From Neocallimastix lanati (nom. inval.) (Eukaryota; Neocallimastigomycota; Neocallimastigomycetes; Neocallimastigales; Neocallimastigaceae), in assembly GCA_016946835.1 (NCBI GenBank), contig JACVTC010000192.1, forward strand, positions 64,001-128,000: a DNA stretch of 64,000 bases, written 5' to 3'. Positions within the stretch are counted from its first letter, which is position 1; each line of letters begins with the position of its first letter. Below, piece after piece: positions 1-8,993 of this stretch. The position numbers were made by a program, and so were the translations under genes. The notes below the pieces were generated by a model. That model was given only the letters and a program-made list of their open reading frames with translations. It was not told the origin of the DNA and did not search any database.

Positions 1-1
1 T

Positions 2-919
2 GACTCTCAATCAGCTACTGCTACTGACTCTCAATCAGCTACTGTAACTGACTCTCAATCAGCTACTGACTCACAATCAGCTACTGTAACTGACTCACAA
101 TCAGCTACTGCTACTGACTCTCAATCAGCTACTGTAACTGACTCTCAATCAGCTACTGTAACTGACTCACAATCAGCTACTGCTACTGACTCTCAATCAG
201 CTACTGTAACTGACTCACAATCAGCTACTGCTACTGACTCTCAATCAGCTACTGTAACTGACTCTCAATCAGCTACTGCTACTGACTCTCAATCAGCTAC
301 TGACTCACAATCAGCTACTGTAACTGATAGTGCTACTGCTACTGACTCACAATCTGCTACTGCTACTGACTCACAATCTGCTACTGCTACTGACTCTCAA
401 TCTACTACTGCTACTGACTCTCAATCTACTACTGTAACTGACTCACAATCAGCTACCGCTACTGACTCTCAATCTGCTACTGTAACTGGTAGTGCTACTG
501 CTACTGACTCACAATCAGCTACTGTAACTGATAGTGCTACTGCTACTGACTCACAATCAGCTACTGCTACTGACTCACAATCAGCTACTGCTACTGACTC
601 TCAATCTGCTACTGTAACTGATAGTACTACTGCTACTGACTCTCAAACTGCTACTGCTACTGACTCACAATCAGCTACTGCTACTGACTCACAATCAGCT
701 ACTGACTCACAATCTGCTACTGTAACTGACTCACAATCAGCTACTGTAACTGATAGTGCTACTGCTACTGACTCACAATCTGCTACTGCTACTGACTCTC
801 AATCTACTACTGTAACTGACTCACAATCAGCTACTGTAACTGGTAGTACTACTGCTACTGACTCTCAATCTGCTACTGTAACTGATAGTGCTACTGTAAC
901 TGACTCTCAATCTGCTACT
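2..919 (+). repeat. 24-bp coding minisatellite (octapeptide stalk)
   Basis: The unit encodes DSQSATAT or DSQSATVT, with variants such as DSATAT, GSATAT and TTAT where the Q-containing part is lost. Every length change is a multiple of three, so the frame stays open across the whole array. It reaches the left edge and must be longer than seen. Confidence 0.95.
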
Positions 920-2434
920 GTGACTACTACTACAAATAAAACTCAAACTAGTACGAAAACTAGTACTTCAAGAGAAACGAATAACAATACTGATAAATGT
1001 GGTGAAGGATATGGTAAATGTGCTGAAGGATACTGTTGTAGTAAGTACGGATGGTGTGGAAAGAGTGAGAAGTACTGTGATGTAAACCAAGGATGTCAAT
1101 CGAAATATGGAAAATGTAATGGTATAGTAGAAGATGATGAAAAATCTGATGACGATGATGAAATTACTGAAGCCCCAGTTGAAGATGATAATGAATCTGA
1201 TGACGATGCCGAAATTGCCGGAGTTCCAACTGAAGATGATAATGAATCTGAAGATGAAGAAGAAAGTCCAAAGACTGCAAAGGCATCTGAAAATGATAGA
1301 TGCGGTAAAGGATTTGGAGTTTGTAAGAAGGGATATTGTTGTAGTAAGTACGGATGGTGTGGAAAGAGTGAAAAGTACTGTGATGTAAACAAGGGATGTC
1401 AATCTGAATTTGGTGAATGTAATAAAAACAACGGAAATGGAAAGCAATCTGATGCCGAAATTGCCGGAGTTCCAACTGAAGATGATAATGAATCTGAAGA
1501 TGAAGAAGAAAGTCCGAAGACTGCAAAGGCATCTGAAAATGATAGATGCGGTAAAGGATTTGGAGTTTGTAAGAAGGGATATTGTTGTAGTAAGTACGGA
1601 TGGTGTGGAAAGAGTGAAAAGTACTGTGATGTAAACAAGGGATGTCAATCTGAATTTGGTGAATGTAATAAAAACAACGGAAATGGAAAGCAATCTGATG
1701 CCGAAATTGCCGGAGTTCCAACTGAAGATGATAATGAATCTGAAGATGAAGAAGAAAGTCCAAAGACTGCAAAGGTATCTGAAAATGATAGATGCGGTAA
1801 AGGATTCGGAGTTTGTAAGAAGGGATACTGTTGTAGTAAGTACGGATGGTGTGGAAAGAGTGAAGCCTACTGTGATGTAAACCAAGGATGTCAATCCGAA
1901 TTTGGTCAATGTAATAGTACAGGAAAAACGGAAGGAAAAACTGAAGGAAAAACTGAAGGAAATACTGATAAATGTGGTAAAGGATATGGTAAATGTGCTG
2001 AAGGATACTGTTGTAGTAAGTATGGTTGGTGTGGAAAGAGTCAAAAATACTGTGATGTAAACCAAGGATGTCAATCTGAATTTGGAAAATGTAATGAAGT
2101 TGTTGTTAATACTAATGGAAGATGTGGTAGTAAGTATGGTAAATGTCCAGAAGGTGAATGTTGTAGTAAGTATGGTTGGTGTGGAAAATCTAGTAAATAC
2201 TGTAATATAAGTGAAGGTTGTCAATCAGAATTTGGAAAATGCAACACTAAGAAGACTATTACTAAAACCACCATTATAAGAACTGTTAAAAAATCTTATA
2301 ATGGAAGATGTGGTGAAAAGTATGGCAAATGTCCAGAAGGTGAATGCTGTAGTAAGTATGGTTACTGTGGTACTTCCAAAAAGTACTGTGAAAAGAGTTC
2401 TGGATGTCAATCCCTTTACGGTACATGTTGGTAA
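2..2434 (+). CDS. Multi-CBM18 chitin-binding protein with DSQSATAT stalk, 5' end outside window
   Basis: The reading frame is open from base 2, so the gene starts left of the window; a GTG at 920 is an ordinary Val codon. The first ~306 residues are tandem DSQSATAT/DSQSATVT octapeptides, a Ser/Thr-rich and probably O-glycosylated stalk. Seven hevein-type chitin-binding (CBM18) modules follow, each ~40 residues with eight Cys and the core CCSKYGWCG, starting near 998, 1301, 1547, 1793, 1973, 2123 and 2309. In the last module the core is CCSKYGYCG. Modules 1-4 are joined by acidic linkers rich in Glu, Asp and Ser; modules 2-4 sit in a 246-bp DNA repeat. CBM18 modules bind chitin through the aromatic residues of this core. 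Secretion is inferred, since the signal peptide would lie off-window. No catalytic domain is visible here, but one could lie upstream. A wall- or chitin-bound surface protein is the likeliest role. The protein ends with ...GTCW and TAA at 2432. Confidence 0.9.
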   Translation, partial: DSQSATATDSQSATVTDSQSATDSQSATVTDSQSATATDSQSATVTDSQSATVTDSQSATATDSQSATVTDSQSATATDSQSATVTDSQSATATDSQSATDSQSATVTDSATATDSQSATATDSQSATATDSQSTTATDSQSTTVTDSQSATATDSQSATVTGSATATDSQSATVTDSATATDSQSATATDSQSATATDSQSATVTDSTTATDSQTATATDSQSATATDSQSATDSQSATVTDSQSATVTDSATATDSQSATATDSQSTTVTDSQSATVTGSTTATDSQSATVTDSATVTDSQSATVTTTTNKTQTSTKTSTSRETNNNTDKCGEGYGKCAEGYCCSKYGWCGKSEKYCDVNQGCQSKYGKCNGIVEDDEKSDDDDEITEAPVEDDNESDDDAEIAGVPTEDDNESEDEEESPKTAKASENDRCGKGFGVCKKGYCCSKYGWCGKSEKYCDVNKGCQSEFGECNKNNGNGKQSDAEIAGVPTEDDNESEDEEESPKTAKASENDRCGKGFGVCKKGYCCSKYGWCGKSEKYCDVNKGCQSEFGECNKNNGNGKQSDAEIAGVPTEDDNESEDEEESPKTAKVSENDRCGKGFGVCKKGYCCSKYGWCGKSEAYCDVNQGCQSEFGQCNSTGKTEGKTEGKTEGNTDKCGKGYGKCAEGYCCSKYGWCGKSQKYCDVNQGCQSEFGKCNEVVVNTNGRCGSKYGKCPEGECCSKYGWCGKSSKYCNISEGCQSEFGKCNTKKTITKTTIIRTVKKSYNGRCGEKYGKCPEGECCSKYGYCGTSKKYCEKSSGCQSLYGTCW
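1207..1910 (+). repeat. 246-bp (82-residue) in-frame tandem repeat, three copies
   Basis: The same landmark (GAAATTGCCG) sits at 1211, 1457 and 1703, exactly 246 bp apart. Each unit holds one acidic linker plus one CBM18 module. Copies 1 and 2 are almost identical, which implies recent duplication or gene conversion; copy 3 diverges towards its end. Confidence 0.92.
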
Positions 2435-2531
2435 ATCTATTAATTAAAAAAAATGACATAAAATTTAAAAGTATATAAAAAAAAATATTTTTACAATTAA
2501 TAGCCTTTTTATAATTTAAAATTTTTAATGA

Positions 2532-2575
<44 letters not shown>

Positions 2576-3052
2576 TTTTATATTTATATTAAAATTTGGT
2601 GGTAAAATTTCAATTTATAATTAATCTATTATTATAATTTTACATATATTTAAAATTAAAGTAATTAAAAACAAAATTTTTTTAATTAATTAAATTTATT
2701 ATTAACTTTTTAAATCTATTATATGACTTTTTATAACTTTAAAAAAAAAAAAAAAAAAAAAATATTAATTTATAAAAAAATAGTTATTAGCAATTAATAT
2801 TATAATTTTATAATTTATTATTAATTTTAAGAGATTTTTCATTATAGTGAAATAACTAATAAAATTATAAATTTATTAAATTGTAAAATTTTTTAATTTT
2901 GCATTATTAATTTTTAATAAAATAACTAATAAAATTATAAAATTATTAAATTTTAAAATATTTTAATTTTGCGTTATTGATTTTTATTTTTTTTTGTTTT
3001 GTTTTGTTATTGTTATGTGTACATTTTTTTAATAGTATTTAATTTTCAGTAA
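2435..3052. other. AT-rich intergenic DNA
   Basis: Contains a (TA)n stretch at 2541-2566, poly(A) near 2742-2761 and a short imperfect direct repeat at 2852-2970 (ATAACTAATAAAATTATAA occurs twice). Nothing coding was seen; it ends at the TAA (3050) that closes the following RT frame on its left. Confidence 0.7.
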
Positions 3053-5260
3053 TTAATATATATATATAATGATTTTATATTTTTTCCTCCGGATGTCGAA
3101 AATTCAGTAAATAATTCTTCTTCTGGTTTAAATTGTTTACAGAAGATATACTCAAGAATTTGGAATGGAGAATTTCCTAGCTCATGGAATGAAGCAAGTA
3201 TTATATCTATTCCTAAAAAAGGAGATGATCTATCTGATTGTGACAATTATCGAGGTATCTCTCTGATTAACAATGGTATTAAACTCATTTCGAAAATAGT
3301 CTCCAAAAGAATTTCAGAATATGGACTTAAAAATAATTTTATTAGGCCAGAGCAATTTGGATTTCGTACTAAAGAAGAATGTGTTAGTTTATTTATTTCA
3401 ATTCGAGAAATTTGTCAAAGGCGTAAAAATGATAATAAAGAAACTTACCTAGCTTTTCTAGATTTAAAAAAGGCATATGATTCTGTTCCAATAGGTAATA
3501 TTTTATATAAATTAGATGCTTTAGGTATTAGAGGTAAATGTTATCAATTTATAAAAAATCTATATTTGACATCCAAAGCTAGTGTTAAAATTGATGATCA
3601 ATATTCGGAATCTTTTAATATTATGAAAGGAGTTAGACAAGGTTGTCCACTATCACCAATTCTTTTCAATCTTTTTATTAATGACATTTTTAATGATGTT
3701 TCAGAACTTGGAATTCCTTTAGGCGAATCTAGATGTTGTGGTGGACTCTTTGCAGATGATATTGTTCTATGCGCACCGTCAAGAACTAAGTTGAAAAAAA
3801 TGCTTAAGAAGGTGAATGAATGGGCTAAATTTAATATGATGAATTTTGGAATTAATAAGTGTGCAACGATGGTGATTCGACCAGACACACCTCTTTTTCA
3901 AAATAAAAGAGATCCTACTTTTTATCTTGCTGGTCAACCAATTCCAATAACTAAATGTTATACCTATTTAGGTATACCATTTGATAAAAGCTTATCGTTG
4001 AAACCTATTATTAAATTACTTAACTCTAAAGTAACTAAAGCTCTCTTTTCTGTTAGTAAATTTCTTTCAAATTCCAAAATTCCTATTCCATTTAGGAAGA
4101 TTATAATTAACTCTTATGTACTTAGTAAAGTCTCTTACTTTGCACCTTTACTTGGTTCGAATAAAACGAGAACAAATAATACTCAGAAATTAATTAATAA
4201 AGGATTAAGATGGATTGCAGGTATACAAAAAGCCAAATCATTTATTAATGTATATTCTATTTCAAAAGATTTACATATTCCTCCATTGTCAGCTAAGTGT
4301 GCATTGTCTCAGGTCAAATGTTTTGATAAATGGAAAAATTCAAATTGTATTATTTCCTATTTAGTTAATAATATTCCAAAATCTAGAAAATATACATGGA
4401 CAAAAGAAAGTAGAACTCTTAAACGCAAACTAGAGAAAAGAGGTAATAACGATAATAAAATCAAGGATTTTTATTGGAAAAGAGATATGAAAATCAATTC
4501 TATTAAAGCTGAGTTTTATGACAAAAACAAATTCGAAGAAACATCAAAATTTATAAAACTTTGTTATGACTATCCTGATCTTTCATATGGTTTCTATTGG
4601 CTATTGAGAGCACGAAGCGGATATAGATTAGATGCTAGAATTGCTAAAGCTGCAAAAATAGTGGACCAAATGTGTCCTAATTTTTGTCCCTGTTGTAAAA
4701 GTAATAAACAATGGATAAGTCATTGGTTAATTGATTGTCCCTTTTTCAATCATACTCGTAGTAAAGTTAATGATAAAATTTTATTTTTATATAATGCTTT
4801 TTACCGTGGCAACCTAACAAATGATATTGTTAATAGTAATAATGATAATAGTAATAGTAATAATAGTAATAGTTATAATAGTAATAATAATATTAGTAAT
4901 AGTATTTTTAGTAATGTTAGTAATAGTATTGAAAATAATGTGTATATTGATTCTAGTGTGTGTGAAAAAGTGTTTAATTTCCTTCTTGGAGGTCGAAGTA
5001 TTAATAACAGTACAAGGGAATGGAAGGATCTATTTAAGTGCCAGATGAAATCAGGTGCTTATTCTGATACTCCGTTCTTAGTGGTTACTGCGGCACTTCT
5101 CCAATCGATTATACCTATTGCTATTGGCCAGCAATGGTCTTTGTTCAATAGGTTCAAATCGAATCGTACTACTACTACCAAGAGCGTCAATGCTGAAGAA
5201 ACAGTAAGACAGGCCAGCAGGGCTAGCGCAACCAATGAAGATCATAATTTTGTATCTTAA
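3053..5260 (+). CDS. LINE (non-LTR retrotransposon) reverse transcriptase, 5'-truncated
   Basis: The frame is open for ~735 residues from the stop at 3050, but the first in-frame ATG is only at 3623, well inside the RT domain, so the copy lacks its start and its endonuclease. Counting from 3053, RT motifs appear in order: DNYRGISL (nt 3242), EQFGFR, FLDLKKAYD (nt 3455, first catalytic Asp), GCPLSPILFN (residue ~197) and FADD (nt 3749-3760, catalytic Asp pair). A C-terminal zinc knuckle of the type C-x2-C-x8-H-x4-C follows near residue 545 (CPCC...H...DC), as usual in LINE ORF2. A low-complexity Asn/Ser stretch at 4825-4940 comes from expanded AGTAAT repeats inside the coding frame. The catalytic residues are intact, so this is a young copy, but it cannot move by itself without a start and an endonuclease. 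Function in the element: target-primed reverse transcription. Confidence 0.93.
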   Translation, partial: LIYIYNDFIFFPPDVENSVNNSSSGLNCLQKIYSRIWNGEFPSSWNEASIISIPKKGDDLSDCDNYRGISLINNGIKLISKIVSKRISEYGLKNNFIRPEQFGFRTKEECVSLFISIREICQRRKNDNKETYLAFLDLKKAYDSVPIGNILYKLDALGIRGKCYQFIKNLYLTSKASVKIDDQYSESFNIMKGVRQGCPLSPILFNLFINDIFNDVSELGIPLGESRCCGGLFADDIVLCAPSRTKLKKMLKKVNEWAKFNMMNFGINKCATMVIRPDTPLFQNKRDPTFYLAGQPIPITKCYTYLGIPFDKSLSLKPIIKLLNSKVTKALFSVSKFLSNSKIPIPFRKIIINSYVLSKVSYFAPLLGSNKTRTNNTQKLINKGLRWIAGIQKAKSFINVYSISKDLHIPPLSAKCALSQVKCFDKWKNSNCIISYLVNNIPKSRKYTWTKESRTLKRKLEKRGNNDNKIKDFYWKRDMKINSIKAEFYDKNKFEETSKFIKLCYDYPDLSYGFYWLLRARSGYRLDARIAKAAKIVDQMCPNFCPCCKSNKQWISHWLIDCPFFNHTRSKVNDKILFLYNAFYRGNLTNDIVNSNNDNSNSNNSNSYNSNNNISNSIFSNVSNSIENNVYIDSSVCEKVFNFLLGGRSINNSTREWKDLFKCQMKSGAYSDTPFLVVTAALLQSIIPIAIGQQWSLFNRFKSNRTTTTKSVNAEETVRQASRASATNEDHNFVS

Positions 5261-5291
5261 AATTATGATTAACATTGCGAAGTCAAAGTTA

Positions 5292-5315
5292 ATTATTATA
5301 CTTCAGTATAATAAT
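5292..5315 (+). other. Perfect hairpin in LINE 3' UTR
   Basis: ATTATTATACT, a TC loop, then AGTATAATAAT: an 11-bp perfect stem only ~30 bp after the RT stop. In several LINE clades a 3' stem-loop is recognised by the RT during target-primed transcription. That role here is inferred; a 24-bp AT palindrome could also be fortuitous in such DNA. Confidence 0.6.
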
Positions 5316-5489
5316 GCCCTTGTGAAGTCTTACAAATATTAATTAAATGAAACTAGATTATATTATACCATTATTTTATTTTTATTTTGTGTTTTATTTT
5401 TTGTTTATTTTTTTATCTTTTTTTTTATTATTTTATTACATGTATTTTATCAAATATTTAATTAATAAAGATGAAACAAGTTTGCTGCC

Positions 5490-5536
<47 letters not shown>

Positions 5537-5679
5537 TATTTTATTATTATTATTTTTTTTTTCAATGTCTCTCTATTTATTTAATATCACTATTTTCAAT
5601 GTTATTTTTTTTTTTTTTTTATTTTTTATTTTTTATTTTTTTACCCGATATTTCCTTACTTTATAATAAATTGGAAATT

Positions 5680-5830
5680 TTCGCCTACTAGGGGAATTAA
5701 CTCTTAGTGTAAAAAATTGATTCCTTAGTACGAGAAAATAGTTCATTGATATTTAAATATTTTATATAATTTATATTTATATAACTACCATGATAATTAT
5801 AGAAGCCGTGCTAACGAGTGTAGGAAAAAA
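5680..5830 (+). pseudogene. Relic resembling the 3' end of large-subunit (28S) rRNA
   Basis: The stretch contains TTAGTACGAGA followed by TAGTTCATTG and, 36 bp later, CTACCAT...ATTATAGAAG. These line up in order and at similar spacing with the conserved 3' region of eukaryotic 28S rRNA (AGTACGAGAGGAAC, CAGTTCATTC, then CTACCATC). The intervening GC-rich helices have turned into A/T. It is too degraded to be functional. It sits between the LINE tail and the next RT relic, so it may be a chimeric retrocopy. Match judged from memory of the consensus, so moderate confidence only. Confidence 0.45.
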
Positions 5831-5893
5831 AAACAAATTAAAAATCTTGATTATACAATAATTTAATAAATTTCAATAATAAATGAATTGTTT

Positions 5894-5929
<36 letters not shown>

Positions 5930-5935
<6 letters not shown>

Positions 5936-6341
5936 TGTCCCTTATCACCTATTTTATTTAATAATATATTTTATCATTGACATATTTTGATAAAATATAA
6001 AAAAAATATAGTATGAAAACAAAAAAAAAAAAAAAAAAGTGTTATGATAGTCTATTTAACAATGATAAAGATCATTGCTTTGTTTTTGACCTAAAATAAA
6101 AAAAATCCTTTCTCTTAAAAACCTTATAGACCTTAAAAACCTTTTAAAATAAAACTCATGAATTACAGGTATTAAAAATGAAATGACCTTTTCTTTTGGA
6201 ATTAATAATTGTTCAACATTTATTGTTAAACCCAAAGAACTTTATACTTTCAAGACGTTATGAAAATCCTTAAAAATTTAAGCTTAGCATGAATCATCTT
6301 ATCAAGTACTAATCAATATACATATCATGGAATATCTTTCA

Positions 6342-6382
<41 letters not shown>

Positions 6383-6570
6383 TATTTAAAGCCTATTATT
6401 ACTAAGATGAATAGTAAAATAAATTATACGGTTAACTCTTTTCTTTTGATTTTTTTTATAATCAATAGGCATGAACCCTTCTACTTTAAAACTCAGAATT
6501 CTTGTTTCTTTTATTTTTTCTTCGGTCCATGCACCTTTACTCAGAATCAAATAATAATAATAAAACAAAA

Positions 6571-6607
<37 letters not shown>

Positions 6608-6890
6608 GAAAAAACTTAAACAGCTTTTAATCAAGGTTTTGTTTTGGAGTTTTTTTACATTTAAAAAAAATAAGATTTCCAATACTACTATTTAATACTA
6701 TATCTAAGGAAACTATATATAGACCTCCCATAGCATAGTTTTATTTTTCTTTGTTGTTGTTATTAAGGTTGATGATTCTATTCTTTATAAAAAAAATGGA
6801 AAGAATCTTCATGTATTATTTATTATTTAATCCAAAAAATACACCAGCACTTTCACATTATTCATAGATAAAAAAAAAAAAAAAAAAAAA
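5930..6890 (+). pseudogene. Decayed second LINE reverse-transcriptase copy
   Basis: Pieces of the same RT occur in the right order but in changing frames: CPLSPILFN at ~5936, FGINNCST at ~6196, YTYHGISF at ~6320, LKPIITKMNSK at ~6384, and ISKE..IYRPPIA near 6700. They match the intact copy's CPLSPILFN, FGINKCAT, YTYLGIPF, LKPIIKLLNSK and ISKDLHIPPLSA. Stops, frameshifts and four long homopolymers (A at 5899-5931, T at 6347-6381, A at 6570-6605, A at 6869-6894) break it up. Non-functional. Confidence 0.8.
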
Positions 6891-7084
6891 AAAAGGCATG
6901 TAAAAAAACAATAATAAATTTCCTCGAAGAAATACGAAAGTTTTACTAGGAAAATATTCATTATATAAGTACTCCTGGAATTAGATCAATTTAAATTTAA
7001 ATATATATAAGTAGTTTAAAAAATAAGTTTAAATTCAATTTTTATAAAAAAAAAAAAAAAAACATTTGTTCAACGTCTAGCTCT

Positions 7085-7680
7085 AAAATATTTGAGACCA
7101 TTTGAATCCTCTAGATGGAGTAGGAGCATGAAAATCTTCTGGGTCATCTTTCTTACAGGAAAGGATAAGAGGGAAGTGATCAGAAATATCATTGAATGTC
7201 CTACAAACAGATACATTATTAATGTATTCCTTCATTTTACGATTAAATAAAACATGATCAATACAAGACGATCTACTATCCAGAGCCCATGTGAAATCAA
7301 GACCCGTTAAGTTTTTAGAGAACTAATGATGAGATGATTTATTAAGTAAACCTTTCTAATTGGGATTTAGAATTATTAAAGTCACCACCTACAAGAATAG
7401 AAATAATATTTAGTATATGTTTCTTTATCCAATGAGTAATTTCTGAAAAGGCATTCGTTCTTTCTTCCTTCCTTCCTTAGGAATGGCCGTTACCGTAGGA
7501 ACATAAATATTACCCAGCCATAGTGCATTTAACTTCCCCCCCAAAAAAAAAAAGAAGTAATGCTGACAGAAAGGATAGATTTATATTCAAACGGAATCTG
7601 GAGAAAAGGAACCAAAGAGACAATGTACTCCAACCTACCTGGTTTGGAGAGGTCTTATTCTTCATAATAATGAATAATGA
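7085..7680 (-). pseudogene. Decayed LINE apurinic-type (EEP) endonuclease domain
   Basis: Read on the minus strand it gives GNIYVPTVTA near 7520-7480, VGGDFN near 7395 (GDFN, catalytic motif), then TWALDSRSSCIDHVLF near 7285-7240 and ISDHFPLILS near 7180-7155 (SDH catalytic motif). This is the order of the C-terminal half of the endonuclease found at the N-terminus of LINE ORF2. At least two frameshifts and internal stops separate the pieces, including tandem stops near 7340. It lies tail to tail with the plus-strand RT relic, so it belongs to another, inverted insertion or to a rearranged one. Confidence 0.78.
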
Positions 7681-7689
7681 ATCAATTTT

Positions 7690-8057
7690 TTATTATTATT
7701 TGTTAATTCCTCCAAATGTTAATATATAAAAATATTATTTATCTATAACATATTATACTTAAATATGGACTCAAATCATTTCTTAAAGTAATAATTTTAT
7801 ATTTCACATAAGGTAAAAGATTTTTATATTATTAAATATATATGAATACATTTATATCAAAATAAATATCAAAATTAATCTCAAACGAATAAAAATAATA
7901 TAGTTTACATATTCTATCAATTATTATTACTAAAATTTTTATTAAAAATTATAAAAAAAACAAACAAACAAATAAATAAATAATTAATTAATTAATTTTT
8001 ATCTCTCATATAAAATTATATAATACACTTAAATTCGAATATTTAATCATTTAATTA

Positions 8058-8088
<31 letters not shown>

Positions 8089-8290
8089 TAGGAAATATTG
8101 ATTCACTTTCATTATTTTATTTAATTAATAATTTAAATAATTATAAAATAATAAAATATTACATTTTATAAAAAGAAAACAAAAAGAAAACAAAAAACAA
8201 AAAACAAAAAACAAAAAAAAAAAAAAAAACAAAAAAAAAAAAAATAATAATAATAATAATAATAAAACTACTGAAACTATTGAAACTATT
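7690..8290. other. AT-rich intergenic DNA with homopolymers
   Basis: Holds short AATAA and AAACA runs, poly(T) at 8057-8085 and poly(A) at 8211-8244. No coding signal was seen on either strand. Confidence 0.6.
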
Positions 8291-8755
8291 AAAACAAAAT
8301 ATAAATTTCATAATTTCATAATTTTATAAAGTAAAAAAAAAAAAAAATAAAAATAAAAAAAAAAAAAAAGAAAGAAAAAAAGAAAAGAATATAAAAAAAA
8401 GAATAAAAAATTAATATTAAAACTACTTCTATTTTTATGTTTTTTTTTTTTTTTTTTTTTTTTTATTTCTTTTCTATTTTTTCCTTTCACTTCTTTCAAA
8501 AGAAAGAGAAAGAAGCGAAAGATAAAAATAGAAAAGAAATAAAAATCGAAGAAGTTTTAATTTTATTTTTTTTTTCTTTTTTTTTATATTCTTTTCTTTT
8601 TTTCTTTTTTTCTTTTTTCTTTTTTTTTTTTTACCTTTTTTTTTTTTTTTTTTTACCTTTTTTTTTTTTTTTTTTTTTTTTTTTCTTTTCTTTCTTTCTT
8701 TCTTTCTTGTTTTTTTTTTTTTTTTTTTTTTTGAAATTATTGAATTTCAATAATA
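8290..8755. repeat. Large imperfect palindrome of purine/pyrimidine tracts
   Basis: The centre lies near 8499 (TTCTTTCAAAAGAAAG). The left arm reads outward through ATTTCTTTTCTATTTTT and ACTACTTCTATTTTTA (8421-8437). The right arm mirrors it with ATAAAAATAGAAAAGAAAT (8522-8540) and GAAGAAGTTTTAAT (8548-8561). Beyond that both arms continue as A/G-rich (left) and T/C-rich (right) tracts. The left arm carries a ~26-nt poly(T) at 8439-8464 with no counterpart on the right. The inner 8365-8615 part is clear; the outer part is dominated by low complexity. Confidence 0.65.
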
Positions 8756-8993
8756 ATTAGAATATATATATTTTTTCTTTGGTAAAATTGACAGATAGAT
8801 GTATATTATCCAAAAAAAAATTTTTTTTTTTTGACTGAAATAATGGAGAAAAAAAAAAGCATCATTCTAATAGTTTTTAAGGGATAATGTGAAAGAAAAT
8901 AATTAAAAATTATAATGTAGATAAGTGATTTTAGCTTCTTTAAAAATTCACTTTTCCTGTAAAATTTTATTTTTAAGCCTTTCCATGATGTAC

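Larger units (their letters stand above)
3053..5530 (+). mobile_element. 5'-truncated LINE copy
   Basis: RT ORF, then a ~230-bp 3' untranslated part with a perfect hairpin (5292-5315), then a poly(A) tract at ~5493-5530 that could be the 3' tail. 5' truncation is typical of LINE insertion. No target-site duplication could be identified in the AT-rich flanks, so both ends are approximate. Confidence 0.7.

Noticed and set aside
968-2224. 418-residue minus-strand frame opposite the CBM18 gene
   Set aside because: Shadow of the biased codons of the plus-strand gene; it has no domain and mirrors the repeats.
7523-7729. Plus-strand 68-residue frame
   Set aside because: Lies antisense to the endonuclease relic, which has recognisable motifs.
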